DNA from: Minicystis rosea
GTDB taxonomy: Bacteria; Myxococcota_A; Polyangia; Polyangiales; Polyangiaceae
DNA: 64,000 bases
Direction of reading: 5' to 3'
NCBI GenBank assembly: GCA_001931535.1
Contig: CP016211.1
Span: forward strand, 1,268,501 to 1,332,500
The notes beneath the pieces were generated by a model. The model was not told the origin of the DNA. It did no database searches and saw only the letters and a program-made list of their open reading frames with translations. The first letter of the stretch is position 1. Each line of letters begins with the position of its first letter. Of the stretch, positions 31,637-39,666 are shown piece after piece. Both the position numbers and the translations under genes were made by a program.

Positions 31637-32686
31637 CTAACCGTTCACGCGAATGCGCGGCGCGTCGGCTTCGGCGCGGAGCAGCCTTCCGATCCTCGCC
31701 GCGCGATCGCAGCCGGCGTCGTGCAGCAGGCGCACGGCTTCGTCGGCGCGCGCCTCGGGGACGCAGAGCAGGAGGCCGCCCGAGGTCTGCGCGTCGGCGA
31801 GCAGCAGGCGGCGTGCATCCTCGATTCCTTCGGCGAACGTCGTCGTCGGCAGCGCGTGCGCCAGGTTGCGCTTGCTCCCGCCCGGCACCGTGCCGGCGCG
31901 CGCCAGATCGAGCGCGCCGTCGAGCAGCGGCACCGAGCCGACATCGATCTCCGCGACGAGCGCCGAGGCTTCGAGGACGTTGCCGAGATGACCGAGCAGA
32001 CCGAACCCGGTCACGTCGGTGCACGAGGTCGCGCCCACCTCGTGCCCGATCGCGCACGCTCGATCGTTGAGCATCGACATCTGCGCGATCGCGGCGGCGA
32101 CGTTGGGCAGAGCCGCGGTGCCCGCGCGGATGGCCTGCCCGATCACACCGGTCCCGAGCGCCTTCGTCAGCACCAGCGCTTGCCCTTCGCGGGCCGTGCG
32201 CTGCGACCAGACCTGCATCGGATCGACGCTCCCCACCACCGCGAGGCCGGCCTTCGGCTCGGCGTCGGCGATTGTGTGCCCGCCCGCGATCGCGGTGCCG
32301 GCGCGCGCGCACGCGTCGTTCATGCCCGCCATCACTTCAGCCAGCGCCTCGAGCGGCAGCTTGTCGGTCGGGAACCCGACGAACGACAGCGCCACCTCGG
32401 GCCGCCCGCCCATGGCCCACACGTCGCTCAGCGCATTGGTCGCCGCGATCACGCCGAACGTGCGCGGATCGTCGACGATGGGCGTGATCACGTCGATCGT
32501 GAAGACCAACGAGCGCCCAGGCTGAGGACGCAGGATCGCCGCGTCATCGAGCGGACCGGTGCTCGAATCGACCCACGCGTGCGTGGTTTGCGGAATGGCT
32601 TTCAGAACCTGGACCAGGCTCTCGGCGGGGAGCTTACGGGCTCACCCACCGCCCTGGACCAGCGTCGTCAGGCGCGGCGCATTCAT
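31637..32686 (-). CDS. selD: selenophosphate synthetase SelD, itself a selenoprotein (in-frame UGA)
   Basis: SelD makes selenophosphate from selenide and ATP, the selenium donor for Sec-tRNA. Ordinary reading gives only 290 residues from VFTIDVITPIVDDP, lacking the catalytic end. Upstream in frame, an ATG at 32686 with a perfect AAGGAGG 7 bases away starts MNAPRLTTLVQGGG, then TGA (32642-32644), then ARKLPAESLVQVL. The TGA sits exactly at the active-site Cys/Sec position (U15), with the essential Lys three residues on (U-x-x-K). LDDAAIL and the later SCTDVTGFGLLGH and QTSGGLL are conserved. Full length is 349, as in the family. A SECIS-like hairpin follows. Confidence 0.9.
32604..32622 (-). 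promoter_or_regulatory. SECIS-like hairpin of selD
   Basis: In the mRNA an 8-bp stem AGAGCCUG/CAGGUUCU (one G-U pair) closes a GUC loop. The loop G is about 27-28 bases after the UGA, inside the window required for bacterial SECIS elements recognised by SelB. The fold is read by eye. Confidence 0.6.
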
Positions 32687-32799
32687 GGGCGATCCTCCTT
32701 TCGCGGACTCTTCTGCCGGATCGGAGGAGCGCTGTCACGCGTGAAGGCGCCGTGATCGCAGACGACACGCGCGAGACGCGCGCGATGATGATCGCGAGA

Positions 32800-33090
32800 T
32801 CAGCTCGCCTGGTTGTCGCTCGCGGCAGCGGGCGCTTCGGTGGACGCGGACGCGGGAGCAGCCTCATCGGTGCTGATGGCAGGCTTCTTCTCGAGCTCGG
32901 TCGCGAGGACATCGAGCATCTGCGCCGTCTTTCCGAGCGTCTCCGCGCTGGAGACGAGCGCCATCTTGCCGACCTTGAGCCCATAGGCCGCCCACGTGGA
33001 GCCCACGCTCGAGAGCGTGGTGATCAGCGTCTCGTACACGCGCTTCGTGGTGTCGGCGACGGCGGCGGTTTCCTCGTGAACATCGCTCAT
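32800..33090 (-). CDS. phasin-like small helical protein
   Basis: A 96-residue, almost wholly helical, amphipathic protein (TKRVYETLITTLSSVGSTWAAYGLKVGKMAL...) with an Ala/Ser/Pro/Glu-rich tail. This resembles phasins, which coat polyhydroxyalkanoate granules, and other small surface-binding helical proteins; the similarity is one of pattern only. AAAGGA precedes the ATG. Its promoter region contains two strong GTATCAC/GTGATAC inverted repeats, so it is very likely controlled by the regulator encoded next door at 33219-33728. Confidence 0.7.
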   Translation of the reverse strand: MSDVHEETAAVADTTKRVYETLITTLSSVGSTWAAYGLKVGKMALVSSAETLGKTAQMLDVLATELEKKPAISTDEAAPASASTEAPAAASDNQAS

Positions 33091-33129
33091 GGCAGGTCCT
33101 TTCTCGCGGTGAGCATCACCGTGTTACGG

Positions 33130-33157
33130 CGTGATACATATGGTTTGATGTATCACG
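33130..33157. promoter_or_regulatory. operator 1: long GTGATAC inverted repeat
   Basis: CGTGATACAT (33130-33139) and ATGTATCACG (33148-33157) are perfect 10-bp inverted arms with an 8-base AT-richer spacer. It lies 40-67 bases upstream of the phasin-like ATG, over the expected promoter. Confidence 0.75.
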
Positions 33158-33181
33158 GGTCAAGGACTCGCCCGAGATTTT

Positions 33182-33198
33182 GTATCACACGGTGATAC
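33182..33198. promoter_or_regulatory. operator 2: GTATCAC-ACG-GTGATAC
   Basis: A perfect 7+3+7 inverted repeat 92-108 bases upstream of the phasin-like ATG and just beyond the stop of the regulator gene. It has the same half-site as operators 1 and 3. Confidence 0.75.
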
Positions 33199-33218
33199 GA
33201 GGCTTGGACCTGCTGGGC

Positions 33219-33728
33219 TCAACCGTGCGGAAGGCACGTGTCGCAGACGAAGATGCGGTCGTTCGGCGTCTTGGGCGGGGTCTCCGTGAGGCCGAGCTGC
33301 GCGTGCTCGCCGCGGCCGAGGGCGCGGCCGCATTTCGCGCACGTCGCCGGCTGCGCGAGCGTGACGGGCTGAAACGCGTACACGCTGTCGAACTGATCTT
33401 GATCGGGGAGCACGCGCTTCTTCAGCTTCTCGCGCTCGCGCCCGAGCTGCTGCGCCGCCCGTTTGAGGCGGCCTTCGACGCTCTCGCCGGCGGCGTCGGC
33501 GGCCTGTACGGCGTCCTCGAGGATCACCCGCACCAGGTTCGACACAGGCACCCGAAGGTTGTCGGCGAAGCGCTTCAGCTCTCGCTCCAACACGGCGGGG
33601 ACGCGCGTGTGGAGCACGCGTTCCTTCTTGTCGGAGGTGGAGGCGGGCTCGCGCTCCCGCGGAGCCTCGGCGTGAGGCTCGGGGGCCGCGTCGGGTGAGG
33701 ATGGCTCTTGCGGAGGCTTGTGTGTCAC
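33219..33728 (-). CDS. ribbon-helix-helix regulator with C-terminal zinc ribbon
   Basis: A 169-residue protein with GTG start. Residues 1-35 are Pro/Glu-rich. Residues 36-75 (VLHTRVPAVLERELKRFADN, then VPVSNLVRVILEDA) fit a ribbon-helix-helix DNA-binding fold. A charged helix follows (EGRLKRAAQQLGREREKLKKR). The C-terminus has a four-cysteine zinc site (Cys130, Cys133, Cys162, Cys165). Its own start codon lies inside a GTGTCAC-GTC-GTGATAC inverted repeat, and two more copies of the element control the neighbouring phasin-like gene. An autoregulated repressor is the simplest reading. The family is not one I can name. Confidence 0.75.
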   Translation of the reverse strand: MTHKPPQEPSSPDAAPEPHAEAPREREPASTSDKKERVLHTRVPAVLERELKRFADNLRVPVSNLVRVILEDAVQAADAAGESVEGRLKRAAQQLGREREKLKKRVLPDQDQFDSVYAFQPVTLAQPATCAKCGRALGRGEHAQLGLTETPPKTPNDRIFVCDTCLPHG

Positions 33729-33738
33729 GTCGTGATAC
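33722..33738. promoter_or_regulatory. operator 3: GTGTCAC-GTC-GTGATAC over the regulator start codon
   Basis: The same 7+3+7 design as operator 2 with one mismatch in the left arm, covering the GTG start of the regulator gene (33726-33728). Binding there would block transcription or translation start directly. Confidence 0.7.
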
Positions 33739-33760
33739 GTGGGCTCGGGGTTTGGGAGAG

Positions 33761-34279
33761 TCAAGCTTGGCGGAGGGCAGCGGCGATCTCGGCGATGTGG
33801 GGATCGTCGAAGCCGAGCGCGCGCAGGGCGTCGTCGAGCGCGAGCACGTACTCGAGGTTGGGGCCGCTCGGGCCGACGGCGGTGCGGATCTGCGCGACCA
33901 TCGCCGCGAGCGGGGCCGGGCCGAGGTGATAGGTGTTCTCGGAGGTCGCGATCCACGTGGTGGCCGTGACGGTGGCGCCGTCGACGATCTCCGCGGGCAG
34001 ATCGAGCCGGTCGTAGCCGCCCTGCTCGCGGACATCGAGCATCTCGAGCACGGCGGGCGCGTCGCGCTCGGTGATGCGGTACACGGCGCCGCCGCACGTG
34101 GCGCCCGCGACGCGCTCCATCGTGGCCACGCGACCGAGCCGATCGGGCGTGCCGCGATGGTCGGGCGAGCCTTGATGAAGCCTGCGGGCAAAGCCGCGGA
34201 CGACGGCCGCGCGGCGCTCCTCGAAGGCAAAACCAGGGCGCCAGAGCAGCGAGCCGTACCCGAAAATCCAGAGCGACAC
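33761..34279 (-). CDS. ChaC-like gamma-glutamylcyclotransferase
   Basis: A 172-residue enzyme expected to split glutathione into 5-oxoproline and Cys-Gly. It has the YGSLLW substrate-binding motif at 8-13, RLHQGSPDHRGTP (typical of the ChaC branch), and the catalytic glutamate Glu85 in DVREQGGY. GTG start. It is located 32 bases upstream of the regulator gene and in the same direction, so a shared transcript is possible. A link of glutathione turnover with the sulfur locus at 9.5-14.6 kb is speculative. Confidence 0.9.
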   Translation of the reverse strand: MSLWIFGYGSLLWRPGFAFEERRAAVVRGFARRLHQGSPDHRGTPDRLGRVATMERVAGATCGGAVYRITERDAPAVLEMLDVREQGGYDRLDLPAEIVDGATVTATTWIATSENTYHLGPAPLAAMVAQIRTAVGPSGPNLEYVLALDDALRALGFDDPHIAEIAAALRQA

Positions 34280-34365
34280 GGGCGGAGGATGCGCTGACTC
34301 GCTGCCATCCGTCCACCGTTCACCGTCGCTCCTTCGCGCAGGAGGCGCTAACGTCGCCTCCGCCC

Positions 34366-37300
34366 GTGACGACCGGACGCATCACCGGCCTGCTCGCTGC
34401 TGTCTGCCTCACCGCCTGCGGTGCCGGCGGTCCCGGCCCGACGACCACGATCTCCGCGTCGTCGCACGAGACCGCGCTGCCCGTGCGCCTCTTTCACGGC
34501 GGCGGAGAGCCGGATTTCTGGGTCCTTCACGAGGCCGAACGCGATCTCGTCATCGCATCGGGGGCGCGCCTCGAGCTCGATCCGCAGGGCGCGATCACGG
34601 CTGCCGCATGGGATCTGACGCTCGCGCGTCGCGGGGATGCGATCCTCGGCGCGCTCGCGGTTCCGGCGCGTTTGGGCGGTGGGTTCGTGCATTGGACGCG
34701 CGCGCACGTGCTCCGATCGCAGACGTTCACCGGGCCGCTCGAGCCCGTGGCCTTCGACGTGGAGGGCGCCGCCATTCGGGGCGCGCGCGTCGGCCTCTCG
34801 TCGATCCTCGTGTTCACGGACGCCGGTCCACGCGAGCTGTTGCCGGGGGCTTCGCAGCTTCGTGCCTTCCGCGAGCCGGGGATCCGTGATGCGGCGGCTA
34901 TCTCCGATCGACGTGCGGCTCGCATCGATGTCTTCGGTCGCGCGCTCGCCACCGACGACGGCGGGCGCACGTTCACCGATCTCTCGCCGATGATCGGCCT
35001 CGCAGGGCGTCACCTCGCGGTCTCGGCCGACGAGCTGTTCGTCGATACGTGGGACGTGCGCGCTCCGATCCACGCCGGCGGCAAGGTCGATCTCGGCGAG
35101 CACGCGGGGCGACCGAACCACGATGCCGCGCGGATCTTCAGCGTGGCTTGGAAGGCCCTGCGCGGCTCGAGCCGCGAGGAGCTCCCATGGTCCTCGGGGC
35201 CGACCACGCCGCTCGGCGCGGCGATCGCGACCGGCGGCGCCGTCGGCGACGGTACCGCATTCGGTGTCGTGCAAGGCGCGGCCGCGCGCGTCGATCTGCG
35301 CACGGGCAAGCTCCTCGCGGTCGCGGGCGAGTGGCTTCCGAGCAGCCTCTCGTGCCAGCCCGTGCGCGCGCCCGATGCGCTCTTGTTCGCGTGCGCATGG
35401 GAGCGCTTTCAAGGCTACGGCGGCTACGTGCTGCGCTCCGTGGCCGGCGCGCCGCCCGTCATCGAGCGTGCCTTCAGCGACGATGGGACGTTCGTCGCCG
35501 ACGACGAGGGAGCGCTCGGCTTCGTTGGATCGTGCCGCGCCGAGCCGCGCTTCTTCGATCCCGAAGAGCAGAGCAAGCAAATGGAGAGCGGCGTCGAGCC
35601 GCCGATCGCGCCTGTCCTCTGCGTGCGTCGCGGCCCGGGCGAGTGGGTGGAGCGCCGCGTGGATCTCGCCGAGGGATCGAGCATCGTGGCCTGGGTCGCA
35701 GGCAAGGACGGCCGCGCGGCGGCCATCACCACGACGCTCGATCCGCTGCCGCCGCCGCCTTCTCCCGCAGGCCGAGGGCTCGATCGCGGTGGCGCTCGCC
35801 TCGTGCAGATCGATCGCGAAATCGACGGCTGGTCGGTCGTCCGCATGGGCAGTGAAAGCTACCGCGGCGGCACGGCGTCCATCGTCGATCGTCGCTTTCG
35901 GATGCGCGACGATGGATCGATCGATGCGTGGTTGTCCTCCGCGCAGGATTCCTATGCGCCCGTCGCGGTCGGCGCGAACATCGATCCACGCGGCGCCGTC
36001 ACCATCCACGCGGCCGCGCCGCGCATGATCGCGATCGCCACCGGCGGCTCGTTCGGCCTGTCGCTCTCGAACGACGGCGAGCTCTACGAGAGCACCGATC
36101 ACGGGCGCAGCTATCGCCTTGCCGGCCGTTCGCCGGTGCCGGCCCCAGCGTTCGGACAAGCGAGCTGCTCGGCGCTCGGATGCGTGCTCGGATCCGTGGT
36201 TCGCGTCGGTTGGGGCGACGGCGCCGTGGCTCCGAGCGTCCGCATCGAGCCGCTGCGCGTCCCCGATCGACCGCCGCCGCATCATCGTCTCTCGTGCCGG
36301 CCCAGCGGGGCCCCGATACCGCTCGCGGCGCCGCCGCCCGTGCCATCCGGATCGCGTACGACCATCGGCACCGGTTGGGGCGACACGCTCGACATCGTGC
36401 GCGACGCGAACGCTCCCGAGCCGACGGCGAGCTCGTCCGTGCCCGCGGTTCCCGTGCCGGTCGCGCCCGCGCCTTCCGCGCAGGCGCTTGCGCGGCCCGC
36501 GAAGCCGCCAGCACCCGCGCCGAAGAAGCCGCCGCGTGCTTCGCCCGCCGTTCTGCGCACGCACACGCTCATCCTGCGGACGCCGTTTGCGCCGCGTGCG
36601 CCGGTGCGCCGGCTCGAGGCGACGGATGCGAGCTACACGGCGCGGCAGCGTTCGCAGGTCACGCCCTTGCTCGGTCCGCGCGGTGACGTCGAGCTCCTCG
36701 TGGCCGGTGATCACGGCGAGCTCCTCGTGGCCGGTGATCGCATTCAACTCCTCCCCGCAGCGGATGGGCGCCGCTGGTCGCGCGGCGACGGCGTGGGCCC
36801 CGCGGGCCTCGTGACGGCGGCCGGGCGCGCGCTCACCCTCGGCGATACCCGCCGCCGGCTCACGTTGGAGGAGCGCGGGCCCACCGCGCCCTCGGCCAAC
36901 ATCGCGCTCGGCGTCGAGCTCGACGAGCCGCGCCGCCGCCCACTCACCTTGGGCCGGCGCGATGATGGAACCATCGGCGTCCTCGTCCTCGACGGCCCTG
37001 CGCCCGAGACCGTTGGAGCTGCAACGATCGATCGCATCGCCGCCGTCGCGAGCCTGGTCACGCCGCTCGCGCCGTGGTCCACGCTCGTCGGCGCCGACGA
37101 TCCGCGCTGTGATCCCCGCGCCGACGCGACCGCCTTCCGCGCGCTCTTGATGATCGATCCGAGCGCGTGGCTCCGCGTGGATCTCGCATCGCTCCCGGGC
37201 GTCGCGCTCTCGAAGCAGGGCATGATCCAGGTCCGCTGGGGCCGCGATCGCGTCTGCCTCGAGGCCATCGATGCATCGATCATCGATCAACGCACGCGTG

Positions 37301-37422
37301 GCGCCACGCCGCGTTCCTTCAGCCTGGTCGCCCGCTGGGGTGGGGAAGGGGAGCGCGGCGCCGCGCTCCGCACCGGCGATCTGCGTCAGGATCTGAACTG
37401 CAAGATCGACGCGACGAAGTAG
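34366..37422 (+). CDS. large lipoprotein with BNR/propeller-like repeats
   Basis: A 1018-residue predicted lipoprotein (GTG start; lipobox LTAC, Cys18). Asp-box-like elements, ATDDGGRTFTD (about 195) and ESTDHGRSYRL (about 575), plus many short strands suggest beta-propeller folds in the first 650 residues. A Pro/Ala-rich linker follows at about 690-740. The C-terminal domain contains a 9-residue direct duplication (ELLVAGDHG/ELLVAGDRI). No catalytic family recognised. It is probably exposed on the cell surface and ends convergent with the small lipoprotein gene, 7 bases between stops. Confidence 0.75.
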   Translation: MTTGRITGLLAAVCLTACGAGGPGPTTTISASSHETALPVRLFHGGGEPDFWVLHEAERDLVIASGARLELDPQGAITAAAWDLTLARRGDAILGALAVPARLGGGFVHWTRAHVLRSQTFTGPLEPVAFDVEGAAIRGARVGLSSILVFTDAGPRELLPGASQLRAFREPGIRDAAAISDRRAARIDVFGRALATDDGGRTFTDLSPMIGLAGRHLAVSADELFVDTWDVRAPIHAGGKVDLGEHAGRPNHDAARIFSVAWKALRGSSREELPWSSGPTTPLGAAIATGGAVGDGTAFGVVQGAAARVDLRTGKLLAVAGEWLPSSLSCQPVRAPDALLFACAWERFQGYGGYVLRSVAGAPPVIERAFSDDGTFVADDEGALGFVGSCRAEPRFFDPEEQSKQMESGVEPPIAPVLCVRRGPGEWVERRVDLAEGSSIVAWVAGKDGRAAAITTTLDPLPPPPSPAGRGLDRGGARLVQIDREIDGWSVVRMGSESYRGGTASIVDRRFRMRDDGSIDAWLSSAQDSYAPVAVGANIDPRGAVTIHAAAPRMIAIATGGSFGLSLSNDGELYESTDHGRSYRLAGRSPVPAPAFGQASCSALGCVLGSVVRVGWGDGAVAPSVRIEPLRVPDRPPPHHRLSCRPSGAPIPLAAPPPVPSGSRTTIGTGWGDTLDIVRDANAPEPTASSSVPAVPVPVAPAPSAQALARPAKPPAPAPKKPPRASPAVLRTHTLILRTPFAPRAPVRRLEATDASYTARQRSQVTPLLGPRGDVELLVAGDHGELLVAGDRIQLLPAADGRRWSRGDGVGPAGLVTAAGRALTLGDTRRRLTLEERGPTAPSANIALGVELDEPRRRPLTLGRRDDGTIGVLVLDGPAPETVGAATIDRIAAVASLVTPLAPWSTLVGADDPRCDPRADATAFRALLMIDPSAWLRVDLASLPGVALSKQGMIQVRWGRDRVCLEAIDASIIDQRTRGATPRSFSLVARWGGEGERGAALRTGDLRQDLNCKIDATK

Positions 37423-37429
37423 CGCATCA

Positions 37430-37984
37430 TCACGGCCACGTGGCCGCGGAGCATCCCTCCACGAGCACACGCGTGCGCTCTGGATCCTTCGTCTCGTTGG
37501 GCACGAACACCTGGTTCCGCGGTGAGGCTGGGTAGAACGTCTTCTCGCAGCGCGCGCTCTGCCCGGGGCCGACCACGATGCGCGCGCCGACCTCGAGCTT
37601 GCACGTCGTCACCATGTCGAGCGGGCTCCATTCCGGGCACACGGCGAACGCCGCGCGGTAGTCGGCGACGGTCCCCGTGGGCGCATCGAACGACCACCAG
37701 CGCCCGAGCTGCGTGTGGGGCTTGGCCTTGTTCCACACGCGATGAATCGTCACGGGCTCCACCACCTCGAAGACCTTGCCCGCGCACAGATGACCTTGCC
37801 CCGGCGCGCCGATCGCTTGCGCGAGGAGCGCATCGTCGCGGATCTCCACGAGCCCACGATGGGGTGCGATCTCGCCGGCGCAGGCGCGCGCTTCCGGCGG
37901 AGCGGGCGGGCTCTCGGGGATCGGCTCCGTGCCGGCGCACGCCGCGAAGAGCAACGGACCGAGCCATGCCGCGAGCCTGTGCAC
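37430..37984 (-). CDS. small lipoprotein of unknown function
   Basis: A 184-residue predicted lipoprotein: signal peptide MHRLAAWLGPLLFAAC with lipobox LFAAC, then a Pro/Glu linker and a compact domain with five or more cysteines after the anchor (ACAGE, LCAGKVF, VCPEW, TCKLE, ARCEKTF, GCSAA). These could form disulfides in the periplasm. No family recognised. It is in the same direction as the MocR regulator gene but downstream of it. Confidence 0.7.
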   Translation of the reverse strand: MHRLAAWLGPLLFAACAGTEPIPESPPAPPEARACAGEIAPHRGLVEIRDDALLAQAIGAPGQGHLCAGKVFEVVEPVTIHRVWNKAKPHTQLGRWWSFDAPTGTVADYRAAFAVCPEWSPLDMVTTCKLEVGARIVVGPGQSARCEKTFYPASPRNQVFVPNETKDPERTRVLVEGCSAATWP

Positions 37985-38020
37985 GGCGACAGGCTATCGG
38001 CTCGCCGTCGTTTCGTCATC

Positions 38021-39478
38021 TCACCGCGCTGCGGCGAGCCGCTTCACCGCCTCGGCAATCTCCTTCTCCGTCAGCGCCGCGAACCCGAGCCGCAGGAACG
38101 GCCGCCGTCGCCCGTCGAACGCGAACCGCTTCGCCGTCTGCACGGCCACGCCTTTCACGAGCGCGCGCTCGGCCCACGCATCCACGTCGAGCCCGTCGGT
38201 CGCGCGCGCCCAGAGCGCCATCCCGCCGACGGGGAGATCGAACGCGAGCACGTCGCCGAGGTGCTCGTGCAATGCCTCCGCGAGCGCGCTCCGCCTCGCC
38301 TGGTAGGCGCGCCGCGCGCGCCGCGCGTGCCGCTGCACCTCGCCGTCTTCGAGGAGCTCGGCCACCGCGCGCTCCACGGCGCGATCCCCTTGTCGATCGA
38401 TCAGCGTGCGCAGCGTCGCGAGCCTCCCGATGAGCGGCTCCGGCGCCACCACGAACCCGATGCGCAGCCCGGGCGCGAGGATCTTCGACAGCGTGCCCAC
38501 GTACACCACCACGCCGGCGTCGTCCGCGCTCGCGAGCGGAAGCACGGGACGGCCGTCGTAGTGGAACTCGTGATCGTAGTCGTCCTCGAAGACGGCGATC
38601 CGCTGCGCGCGGCAGAGCGCGAGCAGGGCGAGCCGCCGGCCCGGCGCGAGCACCGCCGTCGTCGGGTATTGGTGGTGCGGCGTCACGTACACCGCGCGCA
38701 CCTTCTCGCGCGTGCAGAGATCCGCGAGCGCGTCCACGACGAGCCCCGATTCATCGACCGGCAGCGGCACGAGCCGCGCGCCCGCCTGCTTCAACGCGCC
38801 CCACGCGGGCCGGTAGCCGAACGACTCCACGGCGATCACGTCGCCCGGCGCGACCAGCGCCTGCGCCGCGAGCGCGATCCCCATCTGCGATCCTCGCGTC
38901 ACCAGCATTTGATCTGGCCCCGCCGAGAGCCCGCGCAGCGCCGACAGCATCGTCGCGAGCGCGCCGCGCAGCCGCTCGTGCCCGCGAGGATCGCCGTAGT
39001 CGAGCACGCGCGGGCCCTCCGCGCGCAGCGCGCGCCGATAGGCCCGCGAGAGCGCCTCCACCGGCACGAAGCGCAGATCCGGCTGCCCGCCGGCCATCGT
39101 GAGCACGCCCTCAGGTGCGGGCGCCGGCAGCGGATCGGGCCCCGGACCGAGATCGAACCCGAGCCGCGCCGGCACCTCGGCCGGCTGCGCCTGCTTGCCC
39201 CCGAAACGTCGCGGCTTCCGATCGGGCAGCGCTTCGGTCACGTACGTCCCCCGCGCTTGGCTGGTCACGATCCAGCCTTCGGCGGAGAGCTCGCGGTACG
39301 CGGCCAGCACCGTGTTGCGATGCACCCCGAGCGACGTCGCCAGCGTGCGGCTCCCGGGCAGCTCGGCCCCCGGACGCAGCCGCCCCCGGCGCACGTCATC
39401 GGCCACGGCGCGCGCGATGCGCAGGTAGGCCGGCAGATCCGCGGGGCCGTCGGCGGCGAGGGTGAGCTCCCAGGTCAT
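38021..39478 (-). CDS. MocR/PdxR-type regulator (GntR domain fused to aminotransferase fold)
   Basis: A 485-residue fusion. Residues 10-75 are a GntR winged helix (YLRIARAVADDVRRGRLRPG, then GSRTLATSLGVHRNTVLAAYREL). Residues 115-480 are a class I aminotransferase domain whose PLP-binding lysine lies in YVGTLSKILAPGLRIG. MocR proteins use PLP as a sensor and often control vitamin B6 or amino-acid genes. It is divergent from the PNPOx-GNAT fusion, the likely target. ACTGG elements sit at both promoters. Confidence 0.92.
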   Translation of the reverse strand: MTWELTLAADGPADLPAYLRIARAVADDVRRGRLRPGAELPGSRTLATSLGVHRNTVLAAYRELSAEGWIVTSQARGTYVTEALPDRKPRRFGGKQAQPAEVPARLGFDLGPGPDPLPAPAPEGVLTMAGGQPDLRFVPVEALSRAYRRALRAEGPRVLDYGDPRGHERLRGALATMLSALRGLSAGPDQMLVTRGSQMGIALAAQALVAPGDVIAVESFGYRPAWGALKQAGARLVPLPVDESGLVVDALADLCTREKVRAVYVTPHHQYPTTAVLAPGRRLALLALCRAQRIAVFEDDYDHEFHYDGRPVLPLASADDAGVVVYVGTLSKILAPGLRIGFVVAPEPLIGRLATLRTLIDRQGDRAVERAVAELLEDGEVQRHARRARRAYQARRSALAEALHEHLGDVLAFDLPVGGMALWARATDGLDVDAWAERALVKGVAVQTAKRFAFDGRRRPFLRLGFAALTEKEIAEAVKRLAAAR

Positions 39479-39600
39479 GAAGACTGGTCTAGCAGATGGA
39501 TTAGAATCGATGACATCCGAGGTGCCAGTGAAGCGCGCGAGCCCGACGCGAATCGCGGCAAGGGACGGCCCAGCGGTGGCATGTCGGATGGCGGTGCGTG

Positions 39601-39613
39601 ACTGGTCCAGTCG
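39601..39613. promoter_or_regulatory. candidate MocR operator
   Basis: GACTGG-T-CCAGTC is a perfect 6+1+6 inverted repeat ahead of the PNPOx-GNAT gene. A matching GACTGGTC half lies at the mocR start (39482-39489) and another ACTGG follows near 39633. MocR regulators commonly bind repeated CTGG-type sites, so regulation of both divergent genes is plausible. Confidence 0.5.
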
Positions 39614-39666
39614 AAATATCGGAACTGGATCTTTTGGATGTACCAGACGAGCCTCATCCTCGGGGC

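Noticed and set aside
34348..37470. 1040-codon minus-strand frame opposite the large lipoprotein gene
   Set aside because: It has Arg/Ala/Asp-rich composition without domains, while the plus strand has a signal peptide, lipobox and Asp-box repeats.
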